Of a stretch of 48,357 bases of DNA, positions 16,077 to 23,630 are shown piece after piece. A model generated the notes under the pieces. The model did no database searches. It saw only the letters and a list, made by a program, of their open reading frames with translations, and was not told where the DNA came from. This DNA is from CAZWRN01 sp964636275. GTDB lineage: Bacteria > Patescibacteriota > Microgenomatia > Daviesbacterales > UBA10151. The stretch spans positions 1 through 48,357 of the forward strand of contig CAZWRN010000011.1 in the NCBI GenBank assembly GCA_964636275.1, read 5' to 3'. Numbering within the stretch: position 1 is the first letter of the stretch; each line of letters begins with the position of its first letter. The position numbers and the translations under genes are program-made.

Positions 16077-16649
16077 ATGTCTGCCATTGGTAATATCAAC
16101 TGGATGTCGCTCAACATCTTATTAGCTTGTTTGGGGGTGCTGTTTGGGCTTCTTTTTGTCTATTTTCGTGATTGGTGGTTAAAGATACCGTTATTTATTT
16201 TGTGGCTACTTTTTGTACCAAACACTATTTATTTGGTGACAGATTTACAGCATTTTCCTCGTCAATTTTACTCCGCTACTTCTGTACCTGAACAAATTAT
16301 CTTGTTTATGCAATATGTCATGATATTTGGATTTGGCATTATCACCTATTTATTTGGTATGTATCCGCTGCAAAAAATATTTCCGATTTTTAGACGGCGG
16401 CAGAATCCTTTATTTACGCCAGCCATAGCTATCTTTAATACACTGATCGCCTTTGGTGTGGCCTTGGGAAAAATTGAGCGAACACATTCTATCTATTTGT
16501 TTACTCAGCCGGGGCGGGTTATAAACGATATTACAGCTTTAATTATGCGCGAAAACGCCATTATTACCATTATAGTTTTTTCACTATTATGTAATCTGAT
16601 CTTTTTTTCTTTTTATGCTATAGTCGTCAGACAACTTAAATTAAAATGA
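16077..16649 (+). CDS. DUF1361 domain-containing membrane protein
   Basis: An integral membrane protein of 190 residues with about six hydrophobic segments. The hallmark of DUF1361 is visible in LWLLFVPNTIYLVTDLQHF near residues 40-58. The function of the family is unknown. It overlaps the next gene (a PAP2 phosphatase) by four bases as ATGA, so the two are translationally coupled and may act together on a membrane lipid or wall precursor. That functional link is inference from gene order only. Confidence 0.8.
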   Translation: MSAIGNINWMSLNILLACLGVLFGLLFVYFRDWWLKIPLFILWLLFVPNTIYLVTDLQHFPRQFYSATSVPEQIILFMQYVMIFGFGIITYLFGMYPLQKIFPIFRRRQNPLFTPAIAIFNTLIAFGVALGKIERTHSIYLFTQPGRVINDITALIMRENAIITIIVFSLLCNLIFFSFYAIVVRQLKLK

Positions 16650-17326
16650 CTATGAACTCAAAAAGACCCTCTCAACCAGAGATAAAAAAACGTAGTCTTT
16701 GGTTTGAGATGTATCTGATTTTTTTCCTCAGTGCGTTTACTGCTCTGGCTTTTTTCGCTAAACAGTATCCATATTTTCCTTTTGACATAGTTATCACCAG
16801 GCAGATCCAACTGATTACATTGCCATGGTTCAATTATCTGATGTTACTGATGACTGATATAGGATATGTCATCCCGGGGACTTTATTGGTCGGGGCAGCA
16901 AGTTTATTGTTAATTCTATTTAAAAAAGTGGCCGATGCTGCACTACTAATATTTTCTGCAGCTGGGGCGGTTTTAACAAGTTTGATTTTCAAAGTATTGA
17001 TTTCAAGGCCCAGACCTGATCCGGATCTCATTTATCAGGCAGCTCAGTATCAGGTACAAGATTCCTTTCCATCAGGACATGTGCTATTTTTCATGGGTTT
17101 TGCTGGTTTCTTGTTATACCTCAGCTGGATCTATCTCCCCAAAAATTTAATGCGAAGTTTAGTTGTAACTTTCTGGGGTATTCTCTTGGTATTAATGGGT
17201 CTTTCCAGAATCTATCTTGGGGCGCATTGGTTTTCAGATACACTAGGAGCTTATCTGATCGGCGGAGTTTGGCTTTTAGGTATTATCTATCTTCGAAAAA
17301 AAGTTATCTCTTTTAAGAAACCCTAA
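16646..17326 (+). CDS. PAP2 family phosphatase (phosphatidic acid / undecaprenyl-PP type)
   Basis: The three PAP2 motifs are present: KVLISRPRP (from about residue 115), PSGH (about 141-144) and SRIYLGAHWFSD (about 186-197), with the catalytic histidines in the last two. Six transmembrane helices are expected. Substrates of this family include phosphatidic acid, phosphatidylglycerophosphate and undecaprenyl pyrophosphate, and the sequence does not distinguish them. UppP 2.7 kb upstream may give the organism two ways to recycle the carrier lipid. It overlaps the DUF1361 gene by four bases; a second in-frame ATG lies two codons later. Confidence 0.92.
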   Translation: MTMNSKRPSQPEIKKRSLWFEMYLIFFLSAFTALAFFAKQYPYFPFDIVITRQIQLITLPWFNYLMLLMTDIGYVIPGTLLVGAASLLLILFKKVADAALLIFSAAGAVLTSLIFKVLISRPRPDPDLIYQAAQYQVQDSFPSGHVLFFMGFAGFLLYLSWIYLPKNLMRSLVVTFWGILLVLMGLSRIYLGAHWFSDTLGAYLIGGVWLLGIIYLRKKVISFKKP

Positions 17327-17330
17327 AATT

Positions 17331-17360
17331 TTGACAACTTTTGGTAAATATGACCATAAT
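17331..17360 (+). promoter_or_regulatory. Promoter of the SIMPL-domain gene
   Basis: Consensus -35 TTGACA (17331-17336), 18-base spacer, -10 CATAAT (17355-17360), five bases to the ATG: a leaderless arrangement. Confidence 0.7.
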
Positions 17361-17365
17361 GATGT

Positions 17366-18154
17366 ATGGATTTACTAAAAGTATTCGGCACTATCACCTT
17401 TACAATACTTTTTACCTTACTATCTATTTTCATCTATAGCAAAGTTGCCGGTCCTATCCCTTTTTCTGTCACCAGCACTATAACTCAAAAAACTGACTCG
17501 TTTTCCACCACCGGTGAAGGAAAAGCTAAACTAGCACCAACATCAGCGACTGTCAGACTCGGAGTGGTGGCAGATGGTTCAAACGCCGATACTGCTAAAA
17601 ATAAAATGAATGAAGTGATCAATAAAGTCACTGCTGCAATCAAGGCCTTAGGTATTAAAGACCAGGATATAAAAACCGAAAATATCAGTGTCTACGAGGA
17701 TTTTAGCAACAGACCCGTCTTGATGGAAAAATCAGCCGCAGCCCCAGCAGTCTCAGATCCAAATTCTAAAGCAGCCGGGTATCGGGCAAATACCACTTTG
17801 GTCATTAAAATCAGTTCGATTGACCTGGCCAATCAGGTAATTGATATTGCTACCCAAAATGGAGTAAATCAACTTGGTGGTGTCCAGTTTGATAGTGAAG
17901 ACAAGACTGCCGCTGAAAATGAAGCCCGACAAAAAGCTATTGAAACTGCCAAAGCTAAAGCCCAGGTTGCAGCCACGGCAGCAGGATTTAAACTAGGTAA
18001 AATTATCAATTATAGTGAAAGTATTGGGGGCGGAGGACCGATGCTGTATGCTGCGAAAGCCGCTGATTCTGAAACTGCCAATCAGAACACCCAGCTTCAG
18101 CCAGGAGAAAATGAAATTATTATGTCGGTGACTTTGAGTTACGAAGTTTTATAA
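17366..18154 (+). CDS. SIMPL (DUF541) domain-containing protein
   Basis: A single N-terminal membrane helix (about residues 7-30) anchors an extracytoplasmic SIMPL domain like that of E. coli YggE. The domain starts at FSTTGEGKAKLAPTSATVRLGV and continues with the long helix containing NKMNEVINKVTAAIKALGI, DIKTENISV, and the second half GYRANTTLVIKIS. The C-terminal block with the ARQKAIETAKAKAQVAA helix and MSVTLSYEVL is typical. YggE-like proteins form large rings in the periplasm and are linked to stress tolerance; the role in a CPR cell is unknown. It converges with a small minus-strand ORF, overlapping it by six bases. Confidence 0.85.
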   Translation: MDLLKVFGTITFTILFTLLSIFIYSKVAGPIPFSVTSTITQKTDSFSTTGEGKAKLAPTSATVRLGVVADGSNADTAKNKMNEVINKVTAAIKALGIKDQDIKTENISVYEDFSNRPVLMEKSAAAPAVSDPNSKAAGYRANTTLVIKISSIDLANQVIDIATQNGVNQLGGVQFDSEDKTAAENEARQKAIETAKAKAQVAATAAGFKLGKIINYSESIGGGGPMLYAAKAADSETANQNTQLQPGENEIIMSVTLSYEVL

Positions 18155-18373
18155 TTCCTTTTTTGTGAAAATCATTGGGTATAAACGGCATTTTTTAAAG
18201 CCAATATTATTTCTAAACACTTGAAGTTGATTTCTTTTCTCTTCATCGTTAAAAGGCGAATCGCTTTTTCGAATATTCTCAATAGCTGAAGAAAGCTGGC
18301 AGTCTTTGGCTTTAGGACAGATGCGTGTGTCGCAAACTCTACGAATTCTGGGAGTACGATCTGGTGATGACAT
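18149..18373 (-). CDS. Hypothetical Cys-containing small protein, 74 aa
   Basis: The ATG at 18373 begins a 74-residue basic protein with cysteines in CDTRICPKAKDC and a fourth cysteine 37 residues later (KKCRLYP). The spacing Cx4Cx5C plus one distant Cys could bind a metal, but I do not recognise the family. I accept it because a textbook promoter precedes the ATG on the minus strand and lies partly within the end of the ROK gene. Its last six bases overlap the end of the convergent SIMPL gene. A TTG one codon upstream is not the likely start. Confidence 0.6.
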   Translation of the reverse strand: MSSPDRTPRIRRVCDTRICPKAKDCQLSSAIENIRKSDSPFNDEEKRNQLQVFRNNIGFKKCRLYPMIFTKKEL

Positions 18374-18380
18374 CAAAGCT

Positions 18381-18408
18381 ATTATAAAAGCTTTTTTTGT
18401 GATTGCAA
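18381..18408 (-). promoter_or_regulatory. Promoter of the 74-residue gene, inside the ROK tail
   Basis: On the minus strand, -35 TTGCAA (18408-18403), 16-base spacer, -10 TATAAT (18386-18381), then seven bases to the ATG at 18373. Confidence 0.7.
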
Positions 18409-19221
18409 GGCAAATCCGCCGATCAGGACATTGTTATCATCCATTTTAGAAATTACTATTTTGGGGGCAGGAAAGATCTGCAGATCATTGATAGTAAAGT
18501 GCATTAAAGGATCAATAAATTTCTTACCAGCTTTGACCAAACTACCGCCTACAATCAATATGTCTGGAGCCCAAAGCGCAATTACATTTACTAGCCCCTG
18601 AGAAACCGTTTTAGCATGTTCCTCCCAGATTTTAAAATCCTCACACATCTCTGGTTTAACACCATAAGTGATCTCAAAAGCTCTTCCTGATGCCATCGAC
18701 TCAAAGCAGCCTCGCTGACCGCAGCCTGGCCAAAAACGGCCATCAGGATCAAGGATTTGATGACCGGGTTCAAAGGGGGTGGAATGATAATCTATTCGAC
18801 CGTTGACCACTCGGGCTCCCCCCACACCGGTACTGAGGGTGATATAGGCTACAATCGGATACTTCTTGGGATTGATAGCATTGGCTTCGGCCAGGGCTGC
18901 CAAACAGGCATCATTTTCCAGGTGAACCTTGGTTTTGAGTCGTAGCTCCAGCTCTTTGCGGATCGAATGTCCTGCCCAATTGGGTAAAGCTGGCGGTTTC
19001 ATGATCACCCCTTTGACATAATCGATCGGGCTGGCAACCCCCAACGAAATATGAGCGGGGATATGACCATCTGTCATTCGCTCGATGGTCTCTTCAATCA
19101 GATCCATCCCGTCGTCATACATTTTGGGGGTGTGAAATTTTTCTTTATGGTCAATCTTTTTGCCATCTTTGGAAGTAGCAAAACGGATATGGGTTCCCCC
19201 AATATCTATGGACAGATTCAT
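18382..19221 (-). CDS. ROK family sugar kinase (glucokinase-like)
   Basis: The protein opens with SIDIGGTHIRFA, the phosphate-binding loop of ROK kinases, and has the LENDACLAALAEA block and STGVGGARVVNGRI. The zinc region reads PGHQ then PGCGQRGCFE; the His and two cysteines of the CxCGxxGC consensus are there, but the first cysteine is Pro. The C terminus DILIVGGSLVKAG is also typical. Length (279) is slightly under the usual 290-320. A glucokinase would feed Pgi and Zwf a few kb away, though ROK proteins also act on other hexoses and N-acetyl sugars. A minus-strand -10 TATTAT (19233-19228) lies six bases before the ATG. Confidence 0.9.
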   Translation of the reverse strand: MNLSIDIGGTHIRFATSKDGKKIDHKEKFHTPKMYDDGMDLIEETIERMTDGHIPAHISLGVASPIDYVKGVIMKPPALPNWAGHSIRKELELRLKTKVHLENDACLAALAEANAINPKKYPIVAYITLSTGVGGARVVNGRIDYHSTPFEPGHQILDPDGRFWPGCGQRGCFESMASGRAFEITYGVKPEMCEDFKIWEEHAKTVSQGLVNVIALWAPDILIVGGSLVKAGKKFIDPLMHFTINDLQIFPAPKIVISKMDDNNVLIGGFALQSQKKLL

Positions 19222-19273
19222 AGATACATAATAGATGATTGAGGATTAATGATGGAAGATGGATAATATATAT

Positions 19274-19780
19274 ATGCAAAAAGCCAGGGGTTTTATTGAA
19301 GTCCCAGTAATTGGTGGATTGGTGCTCTTACTCATGTTCATTACAGGTATTTATTGGTTTGTCGCCCAACCTTATCGAATGTCTGGCAGTTCCATGGTAC
19401 GAACTTTAGTGAATGGTGAATATTTTATGGTCAATAAGTTGGATCATGATTATAAAAGAGGAGATATAGTCGTATTTCGGAACCCTGAGGATGATGCTCA
19501 GGATTTTGTTAAACGAATTATCGCTATTCCGGGGGATAAGATCAAAATTGCCTCAGGAGAAGTTTATATAAGCGGCTTTAAAGAAGAAGATATTTATTTA
19601 AAAGAAACCGGAAAGACGAAAGCTAGAGGTCTATTAGCCGAAGACCAAGAGGTGTTAGTTCCGGAAGATGAGTATATTTTACTAGGGGATAACAGGGAGT
19701 TTAGTATTGACAGTAGGGATTATGGAAATATTAAGAAAGACGCAATCATTGGTAAATATTGGTTTAGTTATTATAAATAA
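19274..19780 (+). CDS. lepB: Signal peptidase I
   Basis: LepB cleaves signal peptides on the outer face of the membrane. One N-terminal transmembrane helix precedes the catalytic-serine box MSGSSMVRTL (Ser40 from this start; most enzymes have SMxPTL, so the proline is replaced by Arg). The general-base lysine is in DFVKRIIAIPGD (Lys80), and the GDNREFSIDSRDYG box follows near the C terminus. Length (168) is typical of the short Gram-positive type. I prefer the ATG at 19274 to the one at 19259 because a -10-like TAATAT (19264-19269) lies between them. Confidence 0.93.
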   Translation: MQKARGFIEVPVIGGLVLLLMFITGIYWFVAQPYRMSGSSMVRTLVNGEYFMVNKLDHDYKRGDIVVFRNPEDDAQDFVKRIIAIPGDKIKIASGEVYISGFKEEDIYLKETGKTKARGLLAEDQEVLVPEDEYILLGDNREFSIDSRDYGNIKKDAIIGKYWFSYYK

Positions 19781-19819
19781 TCTCTTGATTATTATAATTT
19801 ACTAAATTAATATTTTATT

Positions 19820-20074
19820 ATGTCCAGTTTAAGAAATAGAATTGAATTATCCAGACCGAGCGCAGAAAGTGTTAGGGCCTCAATAGCCGAACAAATGACT
19901 ACGGCAGCCAGACATCCAGGATCTCGGGTTGCAGAAGTCTTTGAGGCTATTCATGCTCTGACTCAGAGACCGGAAACACCGGTTCCACTCCATCAGATCA
20001 CTCCAATTGGATTTCCCCACACTTTACCACCGGATATTTTAGCAAACGCGGCTGCCCATCGAAAAACTCTCTAG
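19820..20074 (+). CDS. Hypothetical protein, 84 aa
   Basis: A small unrecognised protein. The first half forms a charged helix (ESVRASIAEQMTTAARH), and the second half is Pro-rich with several histidines. It is soluble, without cysteines. Its TAG stop forms the first three bases of the gnd -35. Codon use matches neighbours, and an AT-rich TTAATATTTT precedes the ATG. The function is unknown. Confidence 0.5.
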   Translation: MSSLRNRIELSRPSAESVRASIAEQMTTAARHPGSRVAEVFEAIHALTQRPETPVPLHQITPIGFPHTLPPDILANAAAHRKTL

Positions 20075-20100
20075 ACAACCTCTCTTTTAAAAGGTATATT
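20072..20100 (+). promoter_or_regulatory. Promoter of gnd, -35 overlapping the upstream stop
   Basis: -35 TAGACA (20072-20077) starts with the TAG stop of the preceding gene. After 17 bases comes -10 TATATT (20095-20100), seven bases before the ATG at 20108. Confidence 0.65.
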
Positions 20101-20107
20101 CAAAGTG

Positions 20108-21052
20108 ATGAAACTTGGTTATGTCGGTTTAGGCCGGATGGGTAAAAATATGGTGTTGCACTTGCTTGAACAAGGTCAGGAAGTTGTAGCCTGGAATCGT
20201 TCACCTGAGCCTTTGGCAGAAGTTGTGGCAGCTGGTGCAACCGGTGCTTCAGATATCGAAGATTTAATCTCCCAGCTAGAAACTCCCCGCGTCATATGGC
20301 TGATGTTGCCGGCCGGAGATGTTACCGATGAGTTTATTGATAAAGTTTTGCCTTTGATGTCAGAAGGGGATCTCTTGATCGACGGTGGCAACTCTTTTTA
20401 TAAAGATACCTTGAGAAGAGCTGAAAAGATCAAACCAACTGGTATCCATTTTATGGACATCGGCACTTCTGGAGGTCCTGGCGGATCCAGAACCGGTGCT
20501 TGTCTGATGATTGGCGGAGACAAAGCTGATTATGAGATGATCAAAGATTTAGCAGCTAAAATTGCCGCGCCCGATGCTTATGGCCACTTTGGTCCGGTAG
20601 GTGCCGGCCATTTTGCCAAAATGGTTCACAATGGCATTGAATATGGCATGATGGAAGCGATCTCCGAAGGTGCAGCTATATTAAAAGCCTCACCATTTGA
20701 TTTAGATATAGTTGAGATTTTTAGAGTTTACAACAATCGTTCAGTCGTCGAGTCACGACTGGTTGGCTGGGCACTTGATGCTCTTAAAGAAGATGCTGAA
20801 CTGACAAATTATTCCTCCAAAATTGGTCATACTGGTGAAGGGGAGTGGACTGTTAAAGTGGCGGCAGAGATGGGAGTTGAAGCCAGGGTGATCAAAGACT
20901 CCTTTGATATCCGGGTCGAGTCTGATGAGGTCGAAGAAACATCTCCAAATGGCTATCGCAACAAACTGACATCAGCTATGCGAGGCAAATTTGGTCAGCA
21001 TGAAGTAGGTAAAAATGTTGCCACTACCTCAACCGGACGAAAAAAAGACTAG
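20108..21052 (+). CDS. gnd: 6-phosphogluconate dehydrogenase, decarboxylating (short YqeC/GntZ type)
   Basis: Gnd oxidises 6-phosphogluconate to ribulose-5-phosphate, releasing CO2 and NAD(P)H. The dinucleotide loop is LGYVGLGRMGKNM, the substrate block is DIGTSGGPGG, and the catalytic Lys and Asn lie in KMVHNGIEYGMM. At 314 residues it belongs to the short form, not the 470-residue E. coli form. The C-terminal TGEGEWTVKVAAEMGV segment fits. I take ATG 20108 over GTG 20105 because of the promoter spacing and the usual MKLGYVGLG start. zwf lies 1 kb away on the other strand. Confidence 0.94.
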   Translation: MKLGYVGLGRMGKNMVLHLLEQGQEVVAWNRSPEPLAEVVAAGATGASDIEDLISQLETPRVIWLMLPAGDVTDEFIDKVLPLMSEGDLLIDGGNSFYKDTLRRAEKIKPTGIHFMDIGTSGGPGGSRTGACLMIGGDKADYEMIKDLAAKIAAPDAYGHFGPVGAGHFAKMVHNGIEYGMMEAISEGAAILKASPFDLDIVEIFRVYNNRSVVESRLVGWALDALKEDAELTNYSSKIGHTGEGEWTVKVAAEMGVEARVIKDSFDIRVESDEVEETSPNGYRNKLTSAMRGKFGQHEVGKNVATTSTGRKKD

Positions 21053-21096
21053 TAGTATCTTACTCAATTCACACACAGATAGTATCCCCGCTGACC

Positions 21097-21125
21097 TTGA
21101 CAGTACGTCATATCAGGAGTAAATT
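21097..21125 (+). promoter_or_regulatory. Candidate promoter of the 78-residue gene
   Basis: Consensus -35 TTGACA (21097-21102) and -10 TAAATT (21120-21125) with a 17-base spacer. This would give a leader of about 45 bases, long for this window. Confidence 0.5.
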
Positions 21126-21144
21126 AGCATATAGGTAAAGATTT

Positions 21145-21160
21145 TGACAGCAAAATGTCA
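21145..21160 (+). promoter_or_regulatory. TGACA-N6-TGTCA dyad in the leader of the 78-residue gene
   Basis: A perfect five-base dyad, TGACA and TGTCA with six bases between, lies between the candidate promoter and the ATG at 21178. It could be an operator or a short hairpin. Confidence 0.4.
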
Positions 21161-21177
21161 GGTTTTTGTCAGACGGT

Positions 21178-21414
21178 ATGTGCAGAGGTCCGAAATCAGT
21201 TGAATCACAAAAAGTTTTTGAGCAAAATTTAGGTATGCATAGGTTGGGTGGTACATTATCTCCGATAGAAAAAGCCGTAATTAGTCAGTTTTTAGAAAAA
21301 AATCCTCCTAGAGTGACTCCTCGACCTGGAATCGAAAATCCAGTATTAGCTACTTCTAAATCGCGAAGACCGCTTTTTGGATTAACCGGACTGGCTGGCA
21401 GATTCCGAAGTTAA
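21178..21414 (+). CDS. Hypothetical basic protein, 78 aa
   Basis: I do not recognise this protein. It is basic, with a central helix (SPIEKAVISQFLEKN) and a C-terminal segment rich in Arg, Pro and Gly (SKSRRPLFGLTGLAGRFRS). The ATG at 21178 is preferred to an in-frame TTG at 21166. The spacer before it is unusually rich in TTGACA/TGTCA words. It is soluble and has one cysteine at the second residue. The function is unknown. Confidence 0.5.
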   Translation: MCRGPKSVESQKVFEQNLGMHRLGGTLSPIEKAVISQFLEKNPPRVTPRPGIENPVLATSKSRRPLFGLTGLAGRFRS

Positions 21415-21443
21415 TTAATAGTCTAAAGTCTTTTTTCACTCAA

Positions 21444-21956
21444 TTATCCAGCACGATATAAATAGGTATTTCTTCTTTCAGTAGCAACTTTATAAGCATC
21501 CTCGCCAAGCCGATCCAAGCTCTCCTCAATGCCTCTTCCTGCAACGATATTTTGGATCGGATCTGTTCGGATGACCTGGCGCAATAATATACCAGGTGGT
21601 GCAGTCTCAATACCGACTTTATTGGCTTCTGCAAAGGCGGCGTCAATCGCTCTGTCGACTTGTTGATCCCAGACTTCAGACTGCCAATGACGGTGTGTGT
21701 ATGGTTCAAAATTGGCGAACATATTTATGTTGTATGCCCAGCGAGCTATTTCCTGACTATCTACTCCATATTTTTTAACACCTGGCTTAATTTCAGGATT
21801 CTCTACCAATGATAGATATAGGATACCAGGTGTTATAAGGGGGGGAGCCAAAGGATTGGTTGCTCGAAGTTTTGCCGCTTGATTGAGTGCTTCGTTGGAT
21901 GGAAGATCTAGTCGTGGATCATGAAGCAATGGTATGTCAGGGCGTCTGCTTGACAT
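21444..21956 (-). CDS. Hypothetical protein, 170 aa
   Basis: An unrecognised soluble protein on the minus strand, lying downstream of zwf in the same direction. It is Pro-rich in the first 50 residues and helical later, without cysteines or membrane segments. A minus-strand TATAAT (21973-21968) sits 11 bases before the ATG at 21956, and AAGAAG in that interval could act as a weak Shine-Dalgarno. Because it has its own -10, it need not depend on the zwf transcript. The function is unknown. Confidence 0.6.
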   Translation of the reverse strand: MSSRRPDIPLLHDPRLDLPSNEALNQAAKLRATNPLAPPLITPGILYLSLVENPEIKPGVKKYGVDSQEIARWAYNINMFANFEPYTHRHWQSEVWDQQVDRAIDAAFAEANKVGIETAPPGILLRQVIRTDPIQNIVAGRGIEESLDRLGEDAYKVATERRNTYLYRAG

Positions 21957-22018
21957 CTTCTTGATTGATTATAGTTGCTCAGTCATCAGAAAAGAAGATA
22001 CAAAATGTTGTGTTTATG

Positions 22019-23476
22019 TCAGGTATTATGGGGTATTATGGCGCAGAACTGTTCTGAGGGCTCTAGCCACTTGCGACCATCTTTTTCAATCAGTCTATCG
22101 GCTGCCTCTGGCCCCCAACTACCAGGTTGATAAGGATGAACTTCTGGTTTGGATTCAGACAAGGGGTCAATAAATGCCCACTGGGCCTCGGCTTCTTCAC
22201 CGGAATTAAAAAAGGTCTGATCACCCCGGATAGCATCGGAGATCAATTTTTCATAAGGGTCGGGAAAGGTATGAAATGTCGGATCCTGCCTGTAGCAAAA
22301 CTGCATATAAGTGGGTTCAAGTTCGACCCCATGCTCCGGCTTTTTGGTCAGAATTCGCATGACTATTCCTTCGTTTGGCTGGATACGGAAAAAAAGTACA
22401 TTTGGTTCCATTGCTGCCTGCTGATCTTTAAACAGCTGGTTGGCTGACAGTTTAAACACTACCGCGATTTCAGTGGCTGTTTGTTTCAATTTTTTCCCGG
22501 CCCTGATATAGATCGGGACACCCTTCCAACGGGGAGTATCAATTTCAGTTTTTAAAGCATAAAAAGTTTCAGTCTGAGATGAAGGATCAACATTCTCTTC
22601 CGAAGTATATCCCTGGTATTGTCCAAACACTACCGAAGAAGGATCAGACTTCAGACTTTGGAGGATTTTTAGTCTTTCGGAGGTGACTTCATGATTGGCA
22701 AATTCAGTTGGAGCATCCATCGTAGCAAAAGCCAGCATCTGCAGCTGATGATTTTGTCCGACATCTTTTAATGCTCCGACCGTATCGTAATAACCGCCTC
22801 TTTTGCCGATCCCAAAATCTTCCGAAGCGGTGATCTGAATATGATCGACATATTGATTGTTCATTAAAGGTTCAAATACCCCGTTACCAAATCGGAAAGT
22901 CAAAATATTTTGGAGTGTTTCTTTGCCCAAATAATGATCCATCCGGTAGATCTGATCTTCAGTAAAATATTCTTTCAAAAGCTGATTGAGATCCTGGGCG
23001 CTTTTTAAATCATGACCAAACGGTTTTTCAATCATCAGTCTGACATAGCCTTGATCCTGGGTATTTAGCCCCTGACTTTTCAAATTTTCAAAAACGTGTC
23101 GATACAGCTCAGGATAGGTTGCTAGGTAAAAAATTCGATTTACTTTTTGTTCACTACTGACTGATGATAAATATTCTTTGAGTCTGATATAAAAATCCGG
23201 ATCGTCTAAATTGCCGTCGATATAACTGATCTTGCTAGCAAGCTTTTTAAAGACTTCAGGATCGATCGGATGCTTGTGATGTAGATTGTCAGCATGGAGG
23301 ACTTCAGACAAATACTCTTGAAATTCAGCTTCTGATTTGGGCTTGCGGGCATTACCTACCACTGACAGATTTTCCGGCAGCAGCCCTTTTTCAGCCATAT
23401 CATATAAAGCCTGAAGAATGTATTTTTGAACAAGGTTGCCGGTAATACCAAAAATAACAAGTTGCAAAGATTCCAT
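22019..23476 (-). CDS. zwf: Glucose-6-phosphate 1-dehydrogenase
   Basis: Zwf makes 6-phosphogluconolactone and NADPH from glucose-6-phosphate. The active-site block RMDHYLGKETLQN is present with the conserved His near residue 181, and MIEKPFGHDL and the QITASEDFGIGKRGGYYD segment are family signatures. The nucleotide loop reads GITGNLVQKY where most enzymes have GASGDLAxRK, a noticeable departure. Length (485) is standard. I choose the ATG at 23476, three codons inside the first ATG, because the -10 TAGAAT overlaps the first one. With gnd and pgi it forms an oxidative pentose-phosphate group. Confidence 0.94.
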   Translation of the reverse strand: MESLQLVIFGITGNLVQKYILQALYDMAEKGLLPENLSVVGNARKPKSEAEFQEYLSEVLHADNLHHKHPIDPEVFKKLASKISYIDGNLDDPDFYIRLKEYLSSVSSEQKVNRIFYLATYPELYRHVFENLKSQGLNTQDQGYVRLMIEKPFGHDLKSAQDLNQLLKEYFTEDQIYRMDHYLGKETLQNILTFRFGNGVFEPLMNNQYVDHIQITASEDFGIGKRGGYYDTVGALKDVGQNHQLQMLAFATMDAPTEFANHEVTSERLKILQSLKSDPSSVVFGQYQGYTSEENVDPSSQTETFYALKTEIDTPRWKGVPIYIRAGKKLKQTATEIAVVFKLSANQLFKDQQAAMEPNVLFFRIQPNEGIVMRILTKKPEHGVELEPTYMQFCYRQDPTFHTFPDPYEKLISDAIRGDQTFFNSGEEAEAQWAFIDPLSESKPEVHPYQPGSWGPEAADRLIEKDGRKWLEPSEQFCAIIPHNT

Positions 23477-23483
23477 AGGCTTC

Positions 23484-23512
23484 ATTCTAGTGCTCCAATC
23501 AGGGTTTGTAAA
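23484..23512 (-). promoter_or_regulatory. Promoter of zwf
   Basis: Minus strand: -35 TTTACA (23512-23507), 17-base spacer, -10 TAGAAT (23489-23484), seven bases to the ATG at 23476. Confidence 0.7.
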
Positions 23513-23519
23513 TAATTAC

Positions 23520-23561
23520 TAGTTAGTAAGTAGGCTTTAGGTTGTAGTTTGTAGGATGGGG
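23520..23561 (-). repeat. Spacer word repeat between zwf and pgi
   Basis: Read on the minus strand the spacer has CTACAACCTA and CCTACTTACTAACTA, the same words as the spacer before the DUF1361 gene (16,030-16,064). Confidence 0.5.
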
Positions 23562-23595
23562 AAGTCTAACAGGTATATCTTCTTTTGATTGTCTG

Positions 23596-23624
23596 TTGCG
23601 TGTCATGGCAAAAAGTGCTACGTT
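23596..23624 (+). promoter_or_regulatory. Promoter of pgi
   Basis: -35 TTGCGT (23596-23601), 17-base spacer, -10 TACGTT (23619-23624), six bases to the ATG at 23631. The same -35 hexamer is used by ybaB. Confidence 0.65.
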
Positions 23625-23630
23625 TTGAGC

